DNA from: Hyphomonadaceae bacterium
GTDB lineage: Bacteria > Pseudomonadota > Alphaproteobacteria > Caulobacterales > Aquidulcibacteraceae
DNA length: 64,000 nucleotides
Assembly (NCBI GenBank): GCA_016791385.1
Contig: JAEUMR010000022.1
Coordinates: 31,980 to 95,979 of the forward strand
Direction: 5' to 3'
A program made the position numbers and the translations under genes. Under the pieces are notes generated by a model. That model searched no databases, was not told where the DNA came from, and was given only the letters and a program-made list of their open reading frames with translations. Shown piece after piece: positions 8,377 to 16,931 of the stretch; positions within the stretch are counted from its first letter, which is position 1; the number at the start of each line of letters is the position of its first letter.

Positions 8377-9210
8377 ATGGACGTGAAGGACGTACTCGCG
8401 ATCGTGCTCGACCCGGTTGAGGACGAGGCCACGATCGCCATGGCCGAATCCATCGTCGCGGCGTCGGAGGCGCGCGCCGCGGCATTGATCGTGTCGATCC
8501 AGCTGGGATCTTCGTTCGCCGAGCCGGCCGCGCTGTCGCGCGTGCTTGAGGATATCGCCAAAGGCCCGAAGGCGGCCGCCGCCGTGACCCGCGAGAAGAT
8601 CGCCGAGCGTTTGCGCGACAGCGCCGCCAAGTTCGAGCTACGCGACGTTGTCGCTGAATCGGCGCTGTGGGACCGGGCCGTCATCGCCCATGCGCAACTT
8701 TCTGACGTGATTGTTCTGCGCCGCGCTTCAGAGACTGAGCACACCCGTCGCGCGCTCGCCGAAGCGGTGCTGATGCAGTCCGGCCGGCCGGTGTTGCTAA
8801 CGCCGCCGGGCTGGAAGCGCGAGCAATCGTGGGAACGCGTGGTCGTCGCCTGGAACGCCAAGCGCGAAGCGGTGCGCGCGGTCAACGACGCAATGCCGTT
8901 CTTGAAGGCGGCCAAGAAGGTTTCGGTGGTGACGATCGATGCGCTGCCGACGCCATCTGGCCATGGCCAGGCGCCGGGCCGCGATCTCGCCGCTTCGCTG
9001 GCGCATCGCGGCGTTGAGGTCGAGCTGCGCAATGTCGATGGGCTCGGCCGCTCAGAAGCGCGGGCGCTGCTCGACGAAGCGATCGCGGTGAATGCGGGCA
9101 TGATCGTCATGGGCGGCTATGGCCACGCGCGCGCGGCGGAATTTGCCTTCGGCGGCGTTACGCGTGAGCTGATGCTGGGCTCGCCGATCCCGCTCTTGCT
9201 CTCGCACTAA
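8377..9210 (+). CDS. Universal stress protein (second copy)
   Basis: A 277-residue UspA-family protein. The start is ATG 8377 (MDVKDVLAIVLD), 11 bp after the preceding usp stop; longer in-frame extensions overlap that gene and are not credible. The C-terminal domain shows ERVVVAWNAKREAVRAVNDAMPFLKAA and ends MIVMGGYGHARAAEFAFGG with VTRELM, the adenine-nucleotide-binding signature region. It is diverged from its neighbour, so the two are old paralogues rather than a recent duplication. Convergent with the next hydrolase gene (4-bp overlap). Confidence 0.88.
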   Translation: MDVKDVLAIVLDPVEDEATIAMAESIVAASEARAAALIVSIQLGSSFAEPAALSRVLEDIAKGPKAAAAVTREKIAERLRDSAAKFELRDVVAESALWDRAVIAHAQLSDVIVLRRASETEHTRRALAEAVLMQSGRPVLLTPPGWKREQSWERVVVAWNAKREAVRAVNDAMPFLKAAKKVSVVTIDALPTPSGHGQAPGRDLAASLAHRGVEVELRNVDGLGRSEARALLDEAIAVNAGMIVMGGYGHARAAEFAFGGVTRELMLGSPIPLLLSH

Positions 9211-9998
9211 CGCGCGGCCCGGCGCACGAGCTGGGCCAGCCGTTCACACATGGCCGAATGCGGATCGGTTAGAGGCGCGATCACGGTGAAATGGTTGGCG
9301 CCGTCGATTTCCTCATAGCGCGTCTCGACGCCATCCTCGCCCCAGACGCGCACGATCTCGGCGCTTTGGCGCAGGAATTCGCCCGATTCAGCGCCGCCGA
9401 CGACGGCGTCGAGCGTTTTACCTTCGGGCGCGGGCCAGAACAGGGGGCTGAGCGCGCGCGCTTCTTCGGCGCCGAGCCCGATCTTGTCGTTGATGCTGGT
9501 CGCGATCAGCGGTTCGAGTTCGAACAGGCCTGAGATTGCATATGCGGACGGCACGTGCGCCTCCGTTGCCAGCAGGCAGGCGGCGAGATGGCCTCCGGCC
9601 GAATGACCGCTGACGACCACAGGCGCATTGATCAGGCGCGCAAGCGTGGCGCAGGCCGTGCGGACCTGTTGGACGATGTCGCCAATGAGCACTGCAGGGC
9701 ACAGATCGTAGCTCGGCACGGCGACGGTGACGCCAGTCTCGTTCAGTCCGCGCGCGTGGATGCTGTGAAAGCTCTTGTCGGCGGCCTGCCAATAGCCGCC
9801 GTGGATGTACATTACCGCCGGTCCGGAGCCCGCCTCGAAGAGATCGAGGCGGTGGCGCTCGCCCGCGCCGTAAGCGATTTCGCGCGGCGGCTTCGCCACG
9901 CGATAGGCAGCGCTATCGCTGGCCCAGCCGGCCATGATCGCCGCGCTGTCGGGTACCCGCGTGCGATTGTTGTAGGCGGCTTCGAGGTCGCGCTTCAT
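9207..9998 (-). CDS. Alpha/beta hydrolase, kynurenine-formamidase-like
   Basis: A 263-residue hydrolase. The N-terminal AAYNNRTRVPD segment, the oxyanion motif HGGYW (residues ~66-70) and the nucleophile elbow GHSAGGH (Ser ~133) resemble the HGGXW-type formamidase/esterase family. The catalytic His is probably in GANHFTV near residue 240. The start ATG 9998 overlaps the stop of the upstream Lrp-domain gene as ATGA; longer starts read into that gene. No tryptophan-catabolism genes are nearby, so formamidase activity is only a family-level guess. Confidence 0.8.
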   Translation of the reverse strand: MKRDLEAAYNNRTRVPDSAAIMAGWASDSAAYRVAKPPREIAYGAGERHRLDLFEAGSGPAVMYIHGGYWQAADKSFHSIHARGLNETGVTVAVPSYDLCPAVLIGDIVQQVRTACATLARLINAPVVVSGHSAGGHLAACLLATEAHVPSAYAISGLFELEPLIATSINDKIGLGAEEARALSPLFWPAPEGKTLDAVVGGAESGEFLRQSAEIVRVWGEDGVETRYEEIDGANHFTVIAPLTDPHSAMCERLAQLVRRAAR

Positions 9999-10279
9999 TC
10001 TTCGTCGGGGAAATCGAAGCCCGGCCATTTCGAGCCGTAGAGCTGATAGCCGAGGATGGTGTAGGTTTGCGCCACATTGGGGTTGGAGCGGATCTTTTCG
10101 GTCACGACCTTCTGGATGGTGTTGAGGTCTGGGTGCTCGATCCGCACCAGGAGGTCCCACTCGCCCATGGTCGAGTAGATGTCCATGATCTCGCCGATGG
10201 AGTCGCGCAGCGTGTTGCCGACGCTCTCGGGCGTTGCGCCATGCACGCGCACGAAGATGAAAAGACTGTGGTCAGCCAT
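9995..10279 (-). CDS. Stand-alone Lrp/AsnC effector-binding (RAM) domain protein
   Basis: A 94-residue protein corresponding to the C-terminal ligand-binding domain of Lrp/AsnC regulators: IFVRVHGATPESVG, the GEWDLLVRIEHPD strand and VTEKIRSNPNVAQTYT. There is no helix-turn-helix, so it cannot bind DNA by itself. Known single-domain RAM proteins form decamers or octamers and bind small molecules such as amino acids. It starts 4 bp into an overlap with the formamidase-like hydrolase, implying a shared metabolite, possibly an amino-acid derivative (inference). Confidence 0.85.
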   Translation of the reverse strand: MADHSLFIFVRVHGATPESVGNTLRDSIGEIMDIYSTMGEWDLLVRIEHPDLNTIQKVVTEKIRSNPNVAQTYTILGYQLYGSKWPGFDFPDEE

Positions 10280-10327
10280 TGAAGCTCTCCCGTTGGCGAC
10301 GGGATAGCAGATCGGAGGGGGCGCTCG

Positions 10328-13300
10328 CTACTCCGCCGGCGTGCGGATTGGCTCCGGCGCCTCCGGCGCGTGGGGCTTCGGCAGGAAGCCGCGCACCCAG
10401 CGCTCCAGCCGGTCGATCAGCACGAACATGGCCGGCACAAACACGAGGCTCAGCAGCGTCGACAGCATCAGGCCGCCGATGACGGCCGCGCCCATACCTT
10501 GGCGCAGCGTGCCGTCGACGCCCCAGCCGGCGGCGGCGGGGATCATGCCGCCGGACATCGCGAAGGTCGTCATGATGATCGGCCGCGCGCGTTTCATGCC
10601 GGCTTCGAGCAGCGCTTCGTTGCGGCTCATGCCCGCGTGCATGCGCTCGACCGCGAAATCGACCAGCAGGATCGAGTTCTTGGTGACAAGGCCCATCAGC
10701 ATCAGCAAGCCGATGAAGGCGAACAAGGACAGCGGCTGGTCGGCGACGATGAGGCCGACAAACGCGCCGCCGAGCGAAAGCGGCAACGCCATCATGATCG
10801 TGACCGGCTGGAAGAAGTCGCGGAACAGCAGCACCAGCACGATGTAAATCAGGATGACGCCCCAGATCATCGCCGTGCCGAAGGCGGCGGTCATCTCGGC
10901 GAAGTCTTCGGTTTGGCCGCCGGTGGCGAGGTGCGCGCCGGGTTGGTTCTGCGCCTCGGGCAGGGAGAACACACGCTGCTGCGCCACGCTGAGCTGGGTG
11001 CCGGGCACGACATTGGCGCCGACGGTCACGGCGCGCTCGCGGTCACGCCGTTCGATCGCCGCTTCCCCGAGCGAGAAGCGGACCTCCGCCACCGAGTCGA
11101 TGCGCACAGGCGCGCCCGTCGCCGATTGCACCGGCAGGGCGCGGATCGCGTCGAGATCTTCGCGCGAGTCCGGGCGTAGCGTGACGCGGATGGGGATTTG
11201 CCGGTCGGCGAGATTGTAGCGCGCCAGGTTTTGCTCGGCGTCGCCGCTGGTGGCGATGCGCACGGCGGCGGCGAGGCTCGCGGAGGTGACGCCGAGGCGC
11301 GCCATGTCTTCTTGGCGCGGTTGGATCTGGATCTCCGGACGGCGCAGCGACGAAGACGAGCGCACGTCGGCGAGTTCGGGCATGCGGCCCATGGCGGCGG
11401 CGAGCCGTTCGGCGGCGGCGTTCACCGCACTTGGGTCTTCGCCGACGAATTGCACCGTGATGTCAGAACCGGATTGGCCGCCCTGGTCCTGTACGAAGGC
11501 AGCGCGATAATCCGGAAACGCAGCCAGAATCGGCCGCATCACCTGCTGGATGGCGTATGAGGAGCGGCCGCGTTCCTTGCGCGGTGTCAGCTGGATGTAG
11601 ACATTGGCGTCGGGCGCCGAGCCGTCGGCGCCCGAGAGCGAGGTGAATACGCCTTCCACCTCCGGCACTTCGGCCCGGATGCGCGCGCCCATCTCCTGCA
11701 GCACGCGGTCGGCTTGCAACACAGGCGTACCCGGCGGGATTTCGACACGCACCTGCACCATGCCGTTGTCGAAGCGCGGGATGACCACCGACGGGACCGA
11801 CATGGCGAGCGCGAGCGAGGCGATGAAGACGCCGATGCCGACGCCGACCGTCTTCCACGGATGGCGGATCGACCAATTGAGGATGTCGCGATAGGCCAGC
11901 GTCAGCGTGCCGGGCGGCTTCTCTTCGTCGTGTCCTTTCGCGGACAGGAAGAATGCCGACATCAGCGGCGTGATCAGGCGCGCGACGACGAGCGAGAAGA
12001 ATGCCGCAATGGCGACGGTCAAACCGAACTCGCGGAAGAACTGGCCCATGCCGCCGGTCATGAAGCTCACCGGCACGAACACGGCGATGATCGATGCAGT
12101 GGTGGCGACGACGGCGAGGCCAATTTCGTCGGCCGCTTCGAGTGCGGCCTGATAGGCGGATTTCCCCAGCCGCATGTGCCTGACAATGTTCTCGATCTCG
12201 ACGATGGCGTCATCGACCAAGACGCCTGTGACCAGCGCCAACGCGATCAGCGTCACCATGTTGAGGGTGAAGCCGAGTACTTCCATGCCCGCGAAGGTGG
12301 GCATGATCGAAAGCGGGATGGCGGCGGCGGCGATGAGCGTGGCGCGCCAGTCGCCGAGGATGAGGAACACGACGATGCACGCCAGGATCGCGCCTTCGAT
12401 CAGGGCGTGGATCGAGCTTTCGTGCATGCCGCGGATGAATTCGACCGTCGAGGCGATCTCACGGATTTGCAGGCCTGGACGCTCGCGCTCGATCTGACGC
12501 AAGCGCGCGTCCATGCGGTCGAACACCTGCACTTCGGAGGCGCCGCGCGTGCGCAGCACCATGAAGCCGACGACGGGCTGGCCGTTATAGCGCGAGATCG
12601 CCTGCATATCGCTGGCGGCGTCCGTCACCGTGCCGAGATCGGCGAGGCGGACGCTGCCGCCGCTCGATGTGGCGATGCGGAGGTTCTGCAGCTCTTCGAT
12701 CGAGGTGGCGCTGCCCAGCGTGCGGATCGACTGGGCTTGGCCGCCGACTTCAGCTTGGCCGCCGGGGAGGTCGATATTCAGCGCCCGTAATTGCGAGCTG
12801 ATCTGATCGGCGCTGACGCCATAGGCGAGCATGCGGGCCGGATCGAGTTCGACGCGCACTTCGCGGTTTACTCCGCCGAGGCGCTGCACTTGCGCAACGC
12901 CGGGAACGGCAAGCAATTCGCGTTGCAGGTCGTTGTCGATGAACCAGGAAATGTCCTGGGGCGACATGCCTTGGCCTTCGACAGCGTAATAACCGATCGG
13001 TTGGCTTGCCGCTTCGATGCGCGTGATGACCGGCTCGCTGATGTCGGCGGGCAGGTCGGCGCGAATGCGGTTCATCGCGTCGCGCGCTTCATCAACGGCG
13101 CGGCCGAGATCAGAATTGCTTTCCATCTCAACGCGCGTGACCGACACCCCGGGCGAGATGGTCGATGTCGTGCGTTTGACGCCTTCGACCGCCGTCAGCG
13201 CGGCTTCCACGCGCTGGGTGATCTGTGTTTCCATTTCCGCGGGCGCTGCGCCCATTTGCGCGACCGTGACCGTGAAGCCGCCGAACTCGACGTTCGGCAG

Positions 13301-13414
13301 CTGGTTGATCGGCAAGCGGCCATACGCGGTCCAGCCCGCAAACAGCAGCGCCAGGATAAGCAGGATTGGCGGGATCGGGTTGCGGATCGCGCCGGCGGAA
13401 ATGTTCCAGGCCAT
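10328..13414 (-). CDS. RND-family multidrug efflux inner-membrane transporter
   Basis: A 1028-residue AcrB/MexF-type HAE-1 pump: 12 predicted membrane helices, two large periplasmic loops, and the proton-relay aspartates in [14 protein letters not shown] in TM4. The start is ATG 13414 ([16 protein letters not shown]), directly preceding the first helix; longer in-frame starts read back through the adaptor gene. It is the third gene of a tetR-adaptor-pump unit with 4 bp between adaptor stop and pump start. The pump would export lipophilic toxins or antibiotics from periplasm/inner membrane through the adaptor to the divergently encoded outer-membrane factor. Substrate unknown. Confidence 0.95.
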   Translation of the reverse strand: MAWNISAGAIRNPIPPILLILALLFAGWTAYGRLPINQLPNVEFGGFTVTVAQMGAAPAEMETQITQRVEAALTAVEGVKRTTSTISPGVSVTRVEMESNSDLGRAVDEARDAMNRIRADLPADISEPVITRIEAASQPIGYYAVEGQGMSPQDISWFIDNDLQRELLAVPGVAQVQRLGGVNREVRVELDPARMLAYGVSADQISSQLRALNIDLPGGQAEVGGQAQSIRTLGSATSIEELQNLRIATSSGGSVRLADLGTVTDAASDMQAISRYNGQPVVGFMVLRTRGASEVQVFDRMDARLRQIERERPGLQIREIASTVEFIRGMHESSIHALIEGAILACIVVFLILGDWRATLIAAAAIPLSIMPTFAGMEVLGFTLNMVTLIALALVTGVLVDDAIVEIENIVRHMRLGKSAYQAALEAADEIGLAVVATTASIIAVFVPVSFMTGGMGQFFREFGLTVAIAAFFSLVVARLITPLMSAFFLSAKGHDEEKPPGTLTLAYRDILNWSIRHPWKTVGVGIGVFIASLALAMSVPSVVIPRFDNGMVQVRVEIPPGTPVLQADRVLQEMGARIRAEVPEVEGVFTSLSGADGSAPDANVYIQLTPRKERGRSSYAIQQVMRPILAAFPDYRAAFVQDQGGQSGSDITVQFVGEDPSAVNAAAERLAAAMGRMPELADVRSSSSLRRPEIQIQPRQEDMARLGVTSASLAAAVRIATSGDAEQNLARYNLADRQIPIRVTLRPDSREDLDAIRALPVQSATGAPVRIDSVAEVRFSLGEAAIERRDRERAVTVGANVVPGTQLSVAQQRVFSLPEAQNQPGAHLATGGQTEDFAEMTAAFGTAMIWGVILIYIVLVLLFRDFFQPVTIMMALPLSLGGAFVGLIVADQPLSLFAFIGLLMLMGLVTKNSILLVDFAVERMHAGMSRNEALLEAGMKRARPIIMTTFAMSGGMIPAAAGWGVDGTLRQGMGAAVIGGLMLSTLLSLVFVPAMFVLIDRLERWVRGFLPKPHAPEAPEPIRTPAE

Positions 13415-13418
13415 CGGA

Positions 13419-14705
13419 TCAGCCCTCGCGGCCGCGCAGATTCGCCTCGGGCCCGGCGGCCGGCGCAGCCTGCGCTTGCAGCGGCTGCACGCGGTCGCCG
13501 TTTTGCAGGAACGCCGCGCCCGCGCCAACGATACGCTGATTGAGTTCGAGGCCTGAAACGATCTCGACGAAATCGCCGTCGCGCGCGCCGAGCGCGACAT
13601 TCACGCGCTGCGCGTGGTTCTGCGCGTCGATCGCGTACACGTAGGCTTGGCCGTTATCGTAGAGCACCGAGCTTTGCGGCACGGCGAGCACGTCGCGCGC
13701 CGGCAATTGCGCTTCGCCGCGCAGATACATGCCCGCGCGCACGCGCGAGCCACCCGGTAAGGAAAACAGTGCTTCGCCGGTGCGGGTGCGGCTGTCGATC
13801 GAGCCGGGCAGGCGGCGCAGGCGCGCGTCTATGGTCGAGCCATCGACAAGCGTGAACACGGCGGGCTGGCCCACTTGGAGCGCGAGCGCTTCCGCTTCCG
13901 CCACTTGAGCAGACACTTCGAGCTGGTTGCCGGCGGCGATGCGGAACAGCACTTGGCCGTCGACATTGCGCCCGACTTCCGCCGTGCGGCGAATGACAAG
14001 GCCACTGGCCGGCGCACGCACGTAACCCCCGCCGAGGCGGGCGTTGACTTCAGCCAGTTGCGCGCGCGCAGCAGCGAGTTGCGCGTCAGCCGCGATAGCG
14101 GCGGCGTGGCGCGCTTCAATTGCTTCGGTCGAAAGCGCGCCGGAATCGCGGATGCTCTCGGCGCGATCGTACTCGCCGCGCGCACGCACGGCGGCGGATT
14201 GCGCCTGCGCTACGCTAGCTTGGGCGGCGCGGATTTGCGCTTGCGCGACATTGGTGTCGAGCCGGGCCATGGCTTGGCCTTGGCGCACGCTATCGCCTTC
14301 ATCGACGAGAATTTCGAGGATGCGCACGCCGCTCGCGGGCGCAGTCACCTGGATGTCGCGCACCGGACGCGCCTCGCCGTTCAGCGCGATGGTCGGCTGG
14401 ATGCTGCGCGTGGAGGTGTTGACCACCGTCACCGCCAGCGCTGTGTCTATTGGCGTGTGCGTCGCGTTCTCGCCCCCGAGGCGGCTCACTATGAAGAGGA
14501 CTGCGACAAGGATGGCGATGCCGCCGCCGAGCAGCATGAGCACGCGGCGGCGCCGGCCTTCCTCGGTGGGGGCGTCGGTAGCGCGCTTCCAAGCGCCTTC
14601 GCTGGCGCCGCGGGCAGTCCTGTACACGCGGCCGCCAGCGTCAGCGGCGCGCCTGAACAAGCCGCTGGCGCGGGAAAACATCTCGGGGCGTTCAGGCTTG
14701 TTCAT
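13419..14705 (-). CDS. RND efflux periplasmic adaptor (membrane fusion protein)
   Basis: A 428-residue HlyD/AcrA-type adaptor. It has one N-terminal membrane helix (VLMLLGGGIAILVAVLFIV, ~54-72) rather than a lipobox, a biotinyl-lipoyl half motif ASGVRILEILVDEGDSVRQG, an alanine-rich alpha-hairpin at ~155-215 and the second lipoyl half RAPASGLVIRRTAEVGRNV. A basic cytoplasmic N-terminus of about 50 residues is longer than usual. It starts within the tetR gene (14-bp overlap), so repressor, adaptor and pump are co-translated. Confidence 0.93.
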   Translation of the reverse strand: MNKPERPEMFSRASGLFRRAADAGGRVYRTARGASEGAWKRATDAPTEEGRRRRVLMLLGGGIAILVAVLFIVSRLGGENATHTPIDTALAVTVVNTSTRSIQPTIALNGEARPVRDIQVTAPASGVRILEILVDEGDSVRQGQAMARLDTNVAQAQIRAAQASVAQAQSAAVRARGEYDRAESIRDSGALSTEAIEARHAAAIAADAQLAAARAQLAEVNARLGGGYVRAPASGLVIRRTAEVGRNVDGQVLFRIAAGNQLEVSAQVAEAEALALQVGQPAVFTLVDGSTIDARLRRLPGSIDSRTRTGEALFSLPGGSRVRAGMYLRGEAQLPARDVLAVPQSSVLYDNGQAYVYAIDAQNHAQRVNVALGARDGDFVEIVSGLELNQRIVGAGAAFLQNGDRVQPLQAQAAPAAGPEANLRGREG

Positions 14706-15357
14706 GGACAGGCCTCAAATATCGTTCGGCTAGAGTTCGGAATTGAGCGACGGCTTCTTCGGCCGCGGTGGTACGTTGAAACGCCCTCCGCAGACCTATG
14801 CCTTCGATCGCGGCAAACAAGGTCTCGGCTGAAATCGTTGGGTCGAGTGTCGAATCGACCTCACCCCGCCGCTGCGCGGCCTTGATGGCCTCAACCATCA
14901 CCACCACGCTGCGCTGGTCGATTTGCTTCAATTGTTCTCCGATGGCGTCGTCCCGGATGCCCTCCGAGATGATCTCCGCAATCAGGGCGCTATCGCCTTC
15001 GGCGATCTTGTCGAAGAATCCGCGGGCGGAGCGGACCAGCGCTTCAATCAGGCCCTCGCGCTCGGCCGCACGCGCGAACGTGGCGTCGCCCTCGTCTCGT
15101 TTGTCTTCGGCGATAGCGGCGATGATTTCGGTTTTGGAGCCGAAATAACGATAGAGCGCGCCCGCGCTGATGTCGGCCTCGGCGCAGATTTCGGCCATCG
15201 TCGCCTGGTGGAAACCCCGGCGACGGAAGCATGCCACGGCGGCGTCCATGATCTGCCGGCGGCGCCGCTCGGCCAGAAGGGGATCGGGTAGTCGCGCCAA
15301 GACCAGAAACCTCGCTCGCCCAGGCCTAGCCTCTTGCCGGCCTGCGCTGCGCTGCAT
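14692..15357 (-). CDS. TetR/AcrR family regulator of the efflux genes
   Basis: A 221-residue regulator. The HTH is at ~35-80 (AERRRRQIMDAAVACFRRRGFHQATMAEICAEADISAGALYRYFGSK, given here only to mark extent) and a helical ligand domain follows. The start is ATG 15357, immediately beside the palindromic operator; a start further in near residue 25 is also possible. It is the first gene of the tetR-adaptor-pump operon, so it most likely autoregulates the operon and the divergent outer-membrane factor, with derepression by an efflux substrate. Confidence 0.9.
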   Translation of the reverse strand: MQRSAGRQEARPGRARFLVLARLPDPLLAERRRRQIMDAAVACFRRRGFHQATMAEICAEADISAGALYRYFGSKTEIIAAIAEDKRDEGDATFARAAEREGLIEALVRSARGFFDKIAEGDSALIAEIISEGIRDDAIGEQLKQIDQRSVVVMVEAIKAAQRRGEVDSTLDPTISAETLFAAIEGIGLRRAFQRTTAAEEAVAQFRTLAERYLRPVHEQA

Positions 15358-15358
15358 A

Positions 15359-15380
15359 TAAAGCGAACGTTCGTTCTTTA
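15359..15380. promoter_or_regulatory. Palindromic TetR-type operator in the divergent efflux promoter
   Basis: A perfect 10-bp palindrome, cgaacgttcg (15364-15373), has flanking arms taaag and cttta offset by two bases, directly before the tetR start and within the 106-bp region shared with the divergent outer-membrane factor. Position and symmetry are those of an autoregulatory TetR operator. Confidence 0.65.
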
Positions 15381-15463
15381 AATCTTAAGGCGAGCGAGTC
15401 AACTGAAATTCCGGTAGCCGCGTATCCGGGATTTCTCCGGCCTCAGGACCTAAATAGCAGCCA

Positions 15464-16900
15464 ATGCTAAGAAATAGCTCTCCAGCCGGCCGCCTTGGCC
15501 TTGCGCTGATGTCGGCCCTCGCGCTCGGCGCCTGCTCGACCATGCCGCGGGAACGGCCTACCGCACCTGCGCTGCCAACGGTTTGGCAGGACGCGCCTCA
15601 GGGGGCGGAAACGCCGGTGAGCGACTGGTGGCGCAGCTTCAACGACCCGACGCTCGATGCCCTTGTCGCCGAAGCGCTGAGCAACGGGCCGTCGGTGCGC
15701 ATCGCTCTGGCGCGCGTACGCGAGGCCCGGGCGCTGTCGCGAACCACCATCGCGCAATATCTGCCCGAGCTGCAGGCGACGGGGCGGGGCCAGTACACCC
15801 GCGCGGTCGATGGCGACATCGCTTCGTCGACTGAACGCGAGCAAATGACGGGCACGTACGGCGCGCAGGTTTCGTGGGAAGTTCCGCTGTTTGCGCGCAT
15901 CGAAGCCGCCGTCCTTGGCGGGCGCGCCACCACCCAGGGCGCTGTTGCCGACGTGCGCGCCGCGCAAGTCGCGCTCGCTGCCGATATCGCGCAAGCCTAT
16001 GTCGACCTGCGCGCTGCGCAGCAAAGCCGCGCCGCGCTTGAGCGCGCCGTGCAAACGGCCGACGAACTCGCCCGCATCCTCGCCATCAGCGCGCAGGCCG
16101 GCATTACCTCCGAAGCAGACGCTGCCGATGCGCGCCGTCTGGCTGAAAGCACGCGCGTGCGCCTGCCGGGACTCGTGATCGAGCAGCGCCGCGCCGAGAA
16201 CGTGCTGGCTGTGCTGCGCGGTCTGGCCCCAGGAACGGAGGCGGAGGCGACGCGTGCGGCGCTCAGCGCGTCTGCGGCTGTGCCGTTCGTTGACCTTACA
16301 TCGGCGCCTGCCGCACCGGCGGATCTACTGCGCTTGCGTCCCGATATCGCGCGCGCCGAAGCGCAAGCGCTGTTGGCGGCGACGAATGTCGCCGACGCGC
16401 GCGCCAACCTGTTGCCGCGCTTGAACCTCACGGGCTTGATCACCTCATCCGAAGCGATCATCGGCAATCCGACCGGCGCCGGCTCCACGTTGATCAACGC
16501 AACGCCAGTGATCTCGATTCCGCTGTTCGATTGGGGTTCGCGCCTTGCGCAGGTGCGTCAGCGAAACGCGCAGTTCGATCAATCGCTGATCCAATACCAG
16601 CAGACGGTGACGCAAGCGGTGGCGGAGGCGTCCAACGCACTGGTCGGCCTCGATCAGGGGCGGCTGCGGCTGCAATCGGCGCGCGTCGCCGAACAGGCGG
16701 CGGAGACCACCGCGCGTGGCTCACGCGCCGCCTATGGCGCCGGCATCCAGAGCTTGGCTGATCGGCTACGCTCGGAACAGCAATTGATCGACGCGAATCT
16801 CACGCGCATCGACGCCGAAGCCCAACTGGCGCGTTCGACGATCGCGACCTATCGCGCCTTCGGCGGCGGGCCGGCGGTGGAGGCGGCGCAGCCGCGCTAG
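15464..16900 (+). CDS. RND efflux outer-membrane lipoprotein (TolC/NodT family)
   Basis: A 478-residue outer-membrane factor. The signal peptide ends in a lipobox (ALALGAC, Cys ~24), so it should be a lipidated OprM/NodT-type channel. Two repeated halves of the alpha-barrel are visible, each with the WWRSFNDPTLDALVAEAL-like start and long alanine/arginine helices. It is divergent from tetR across a shared operator, completing a tripartite pump with the minus-strand adaptor and transporter. Confidence 0.93.
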   Translation: MLRNSSPAGRLGLALMSALALGACSTMPRERPTAPALPTVWQDAPQGAETPVSDWWRSFNDPTLDALVAEALSNGPSVRIALARVREARALSRTTIAQYLPELQATGRGQYTRAVDGDIASSTEREQMTGTYGAQVSWEVPLFARIEAAVLGGRATTQGAVADVRAAQVALAADIAQAYVDLRAAQQSRAALERAVQTADELARILAISAQAGITSEADAADARRLAESTRVRLPGLVIEQRRAENVLAVLRGLAPGTEAEATRAALSASAAVPFVDLTSAPAAPADLLRLRPDIARAEAQALLAATNVADARANLLPRLNLTGLITSSEAIIGNPTGAGSTLINATPVISIPLFDWGSRLAQVRQRNAQFDQSLIQYQQTVTQAVAEASNALVGLDQGRLRLQSARVAEQAAETTARGSRAAYGAGIQSLADRLRSEQQLIDANLTRIDAEAQLARSTIATYRAFGGGPAVEAAQPR

Positions 16901-16931
16901 ACAGCTCTCTTGGCAATGCTAGCGTGCCTCC

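Noticed and set aside
11714-12790. Plus-strand 358-codon open frame opposite the RND pump
   Set aside because: Antisense shadow; composition is Arg/Asp/His-rich and the minus-strand pump is unmistakable.
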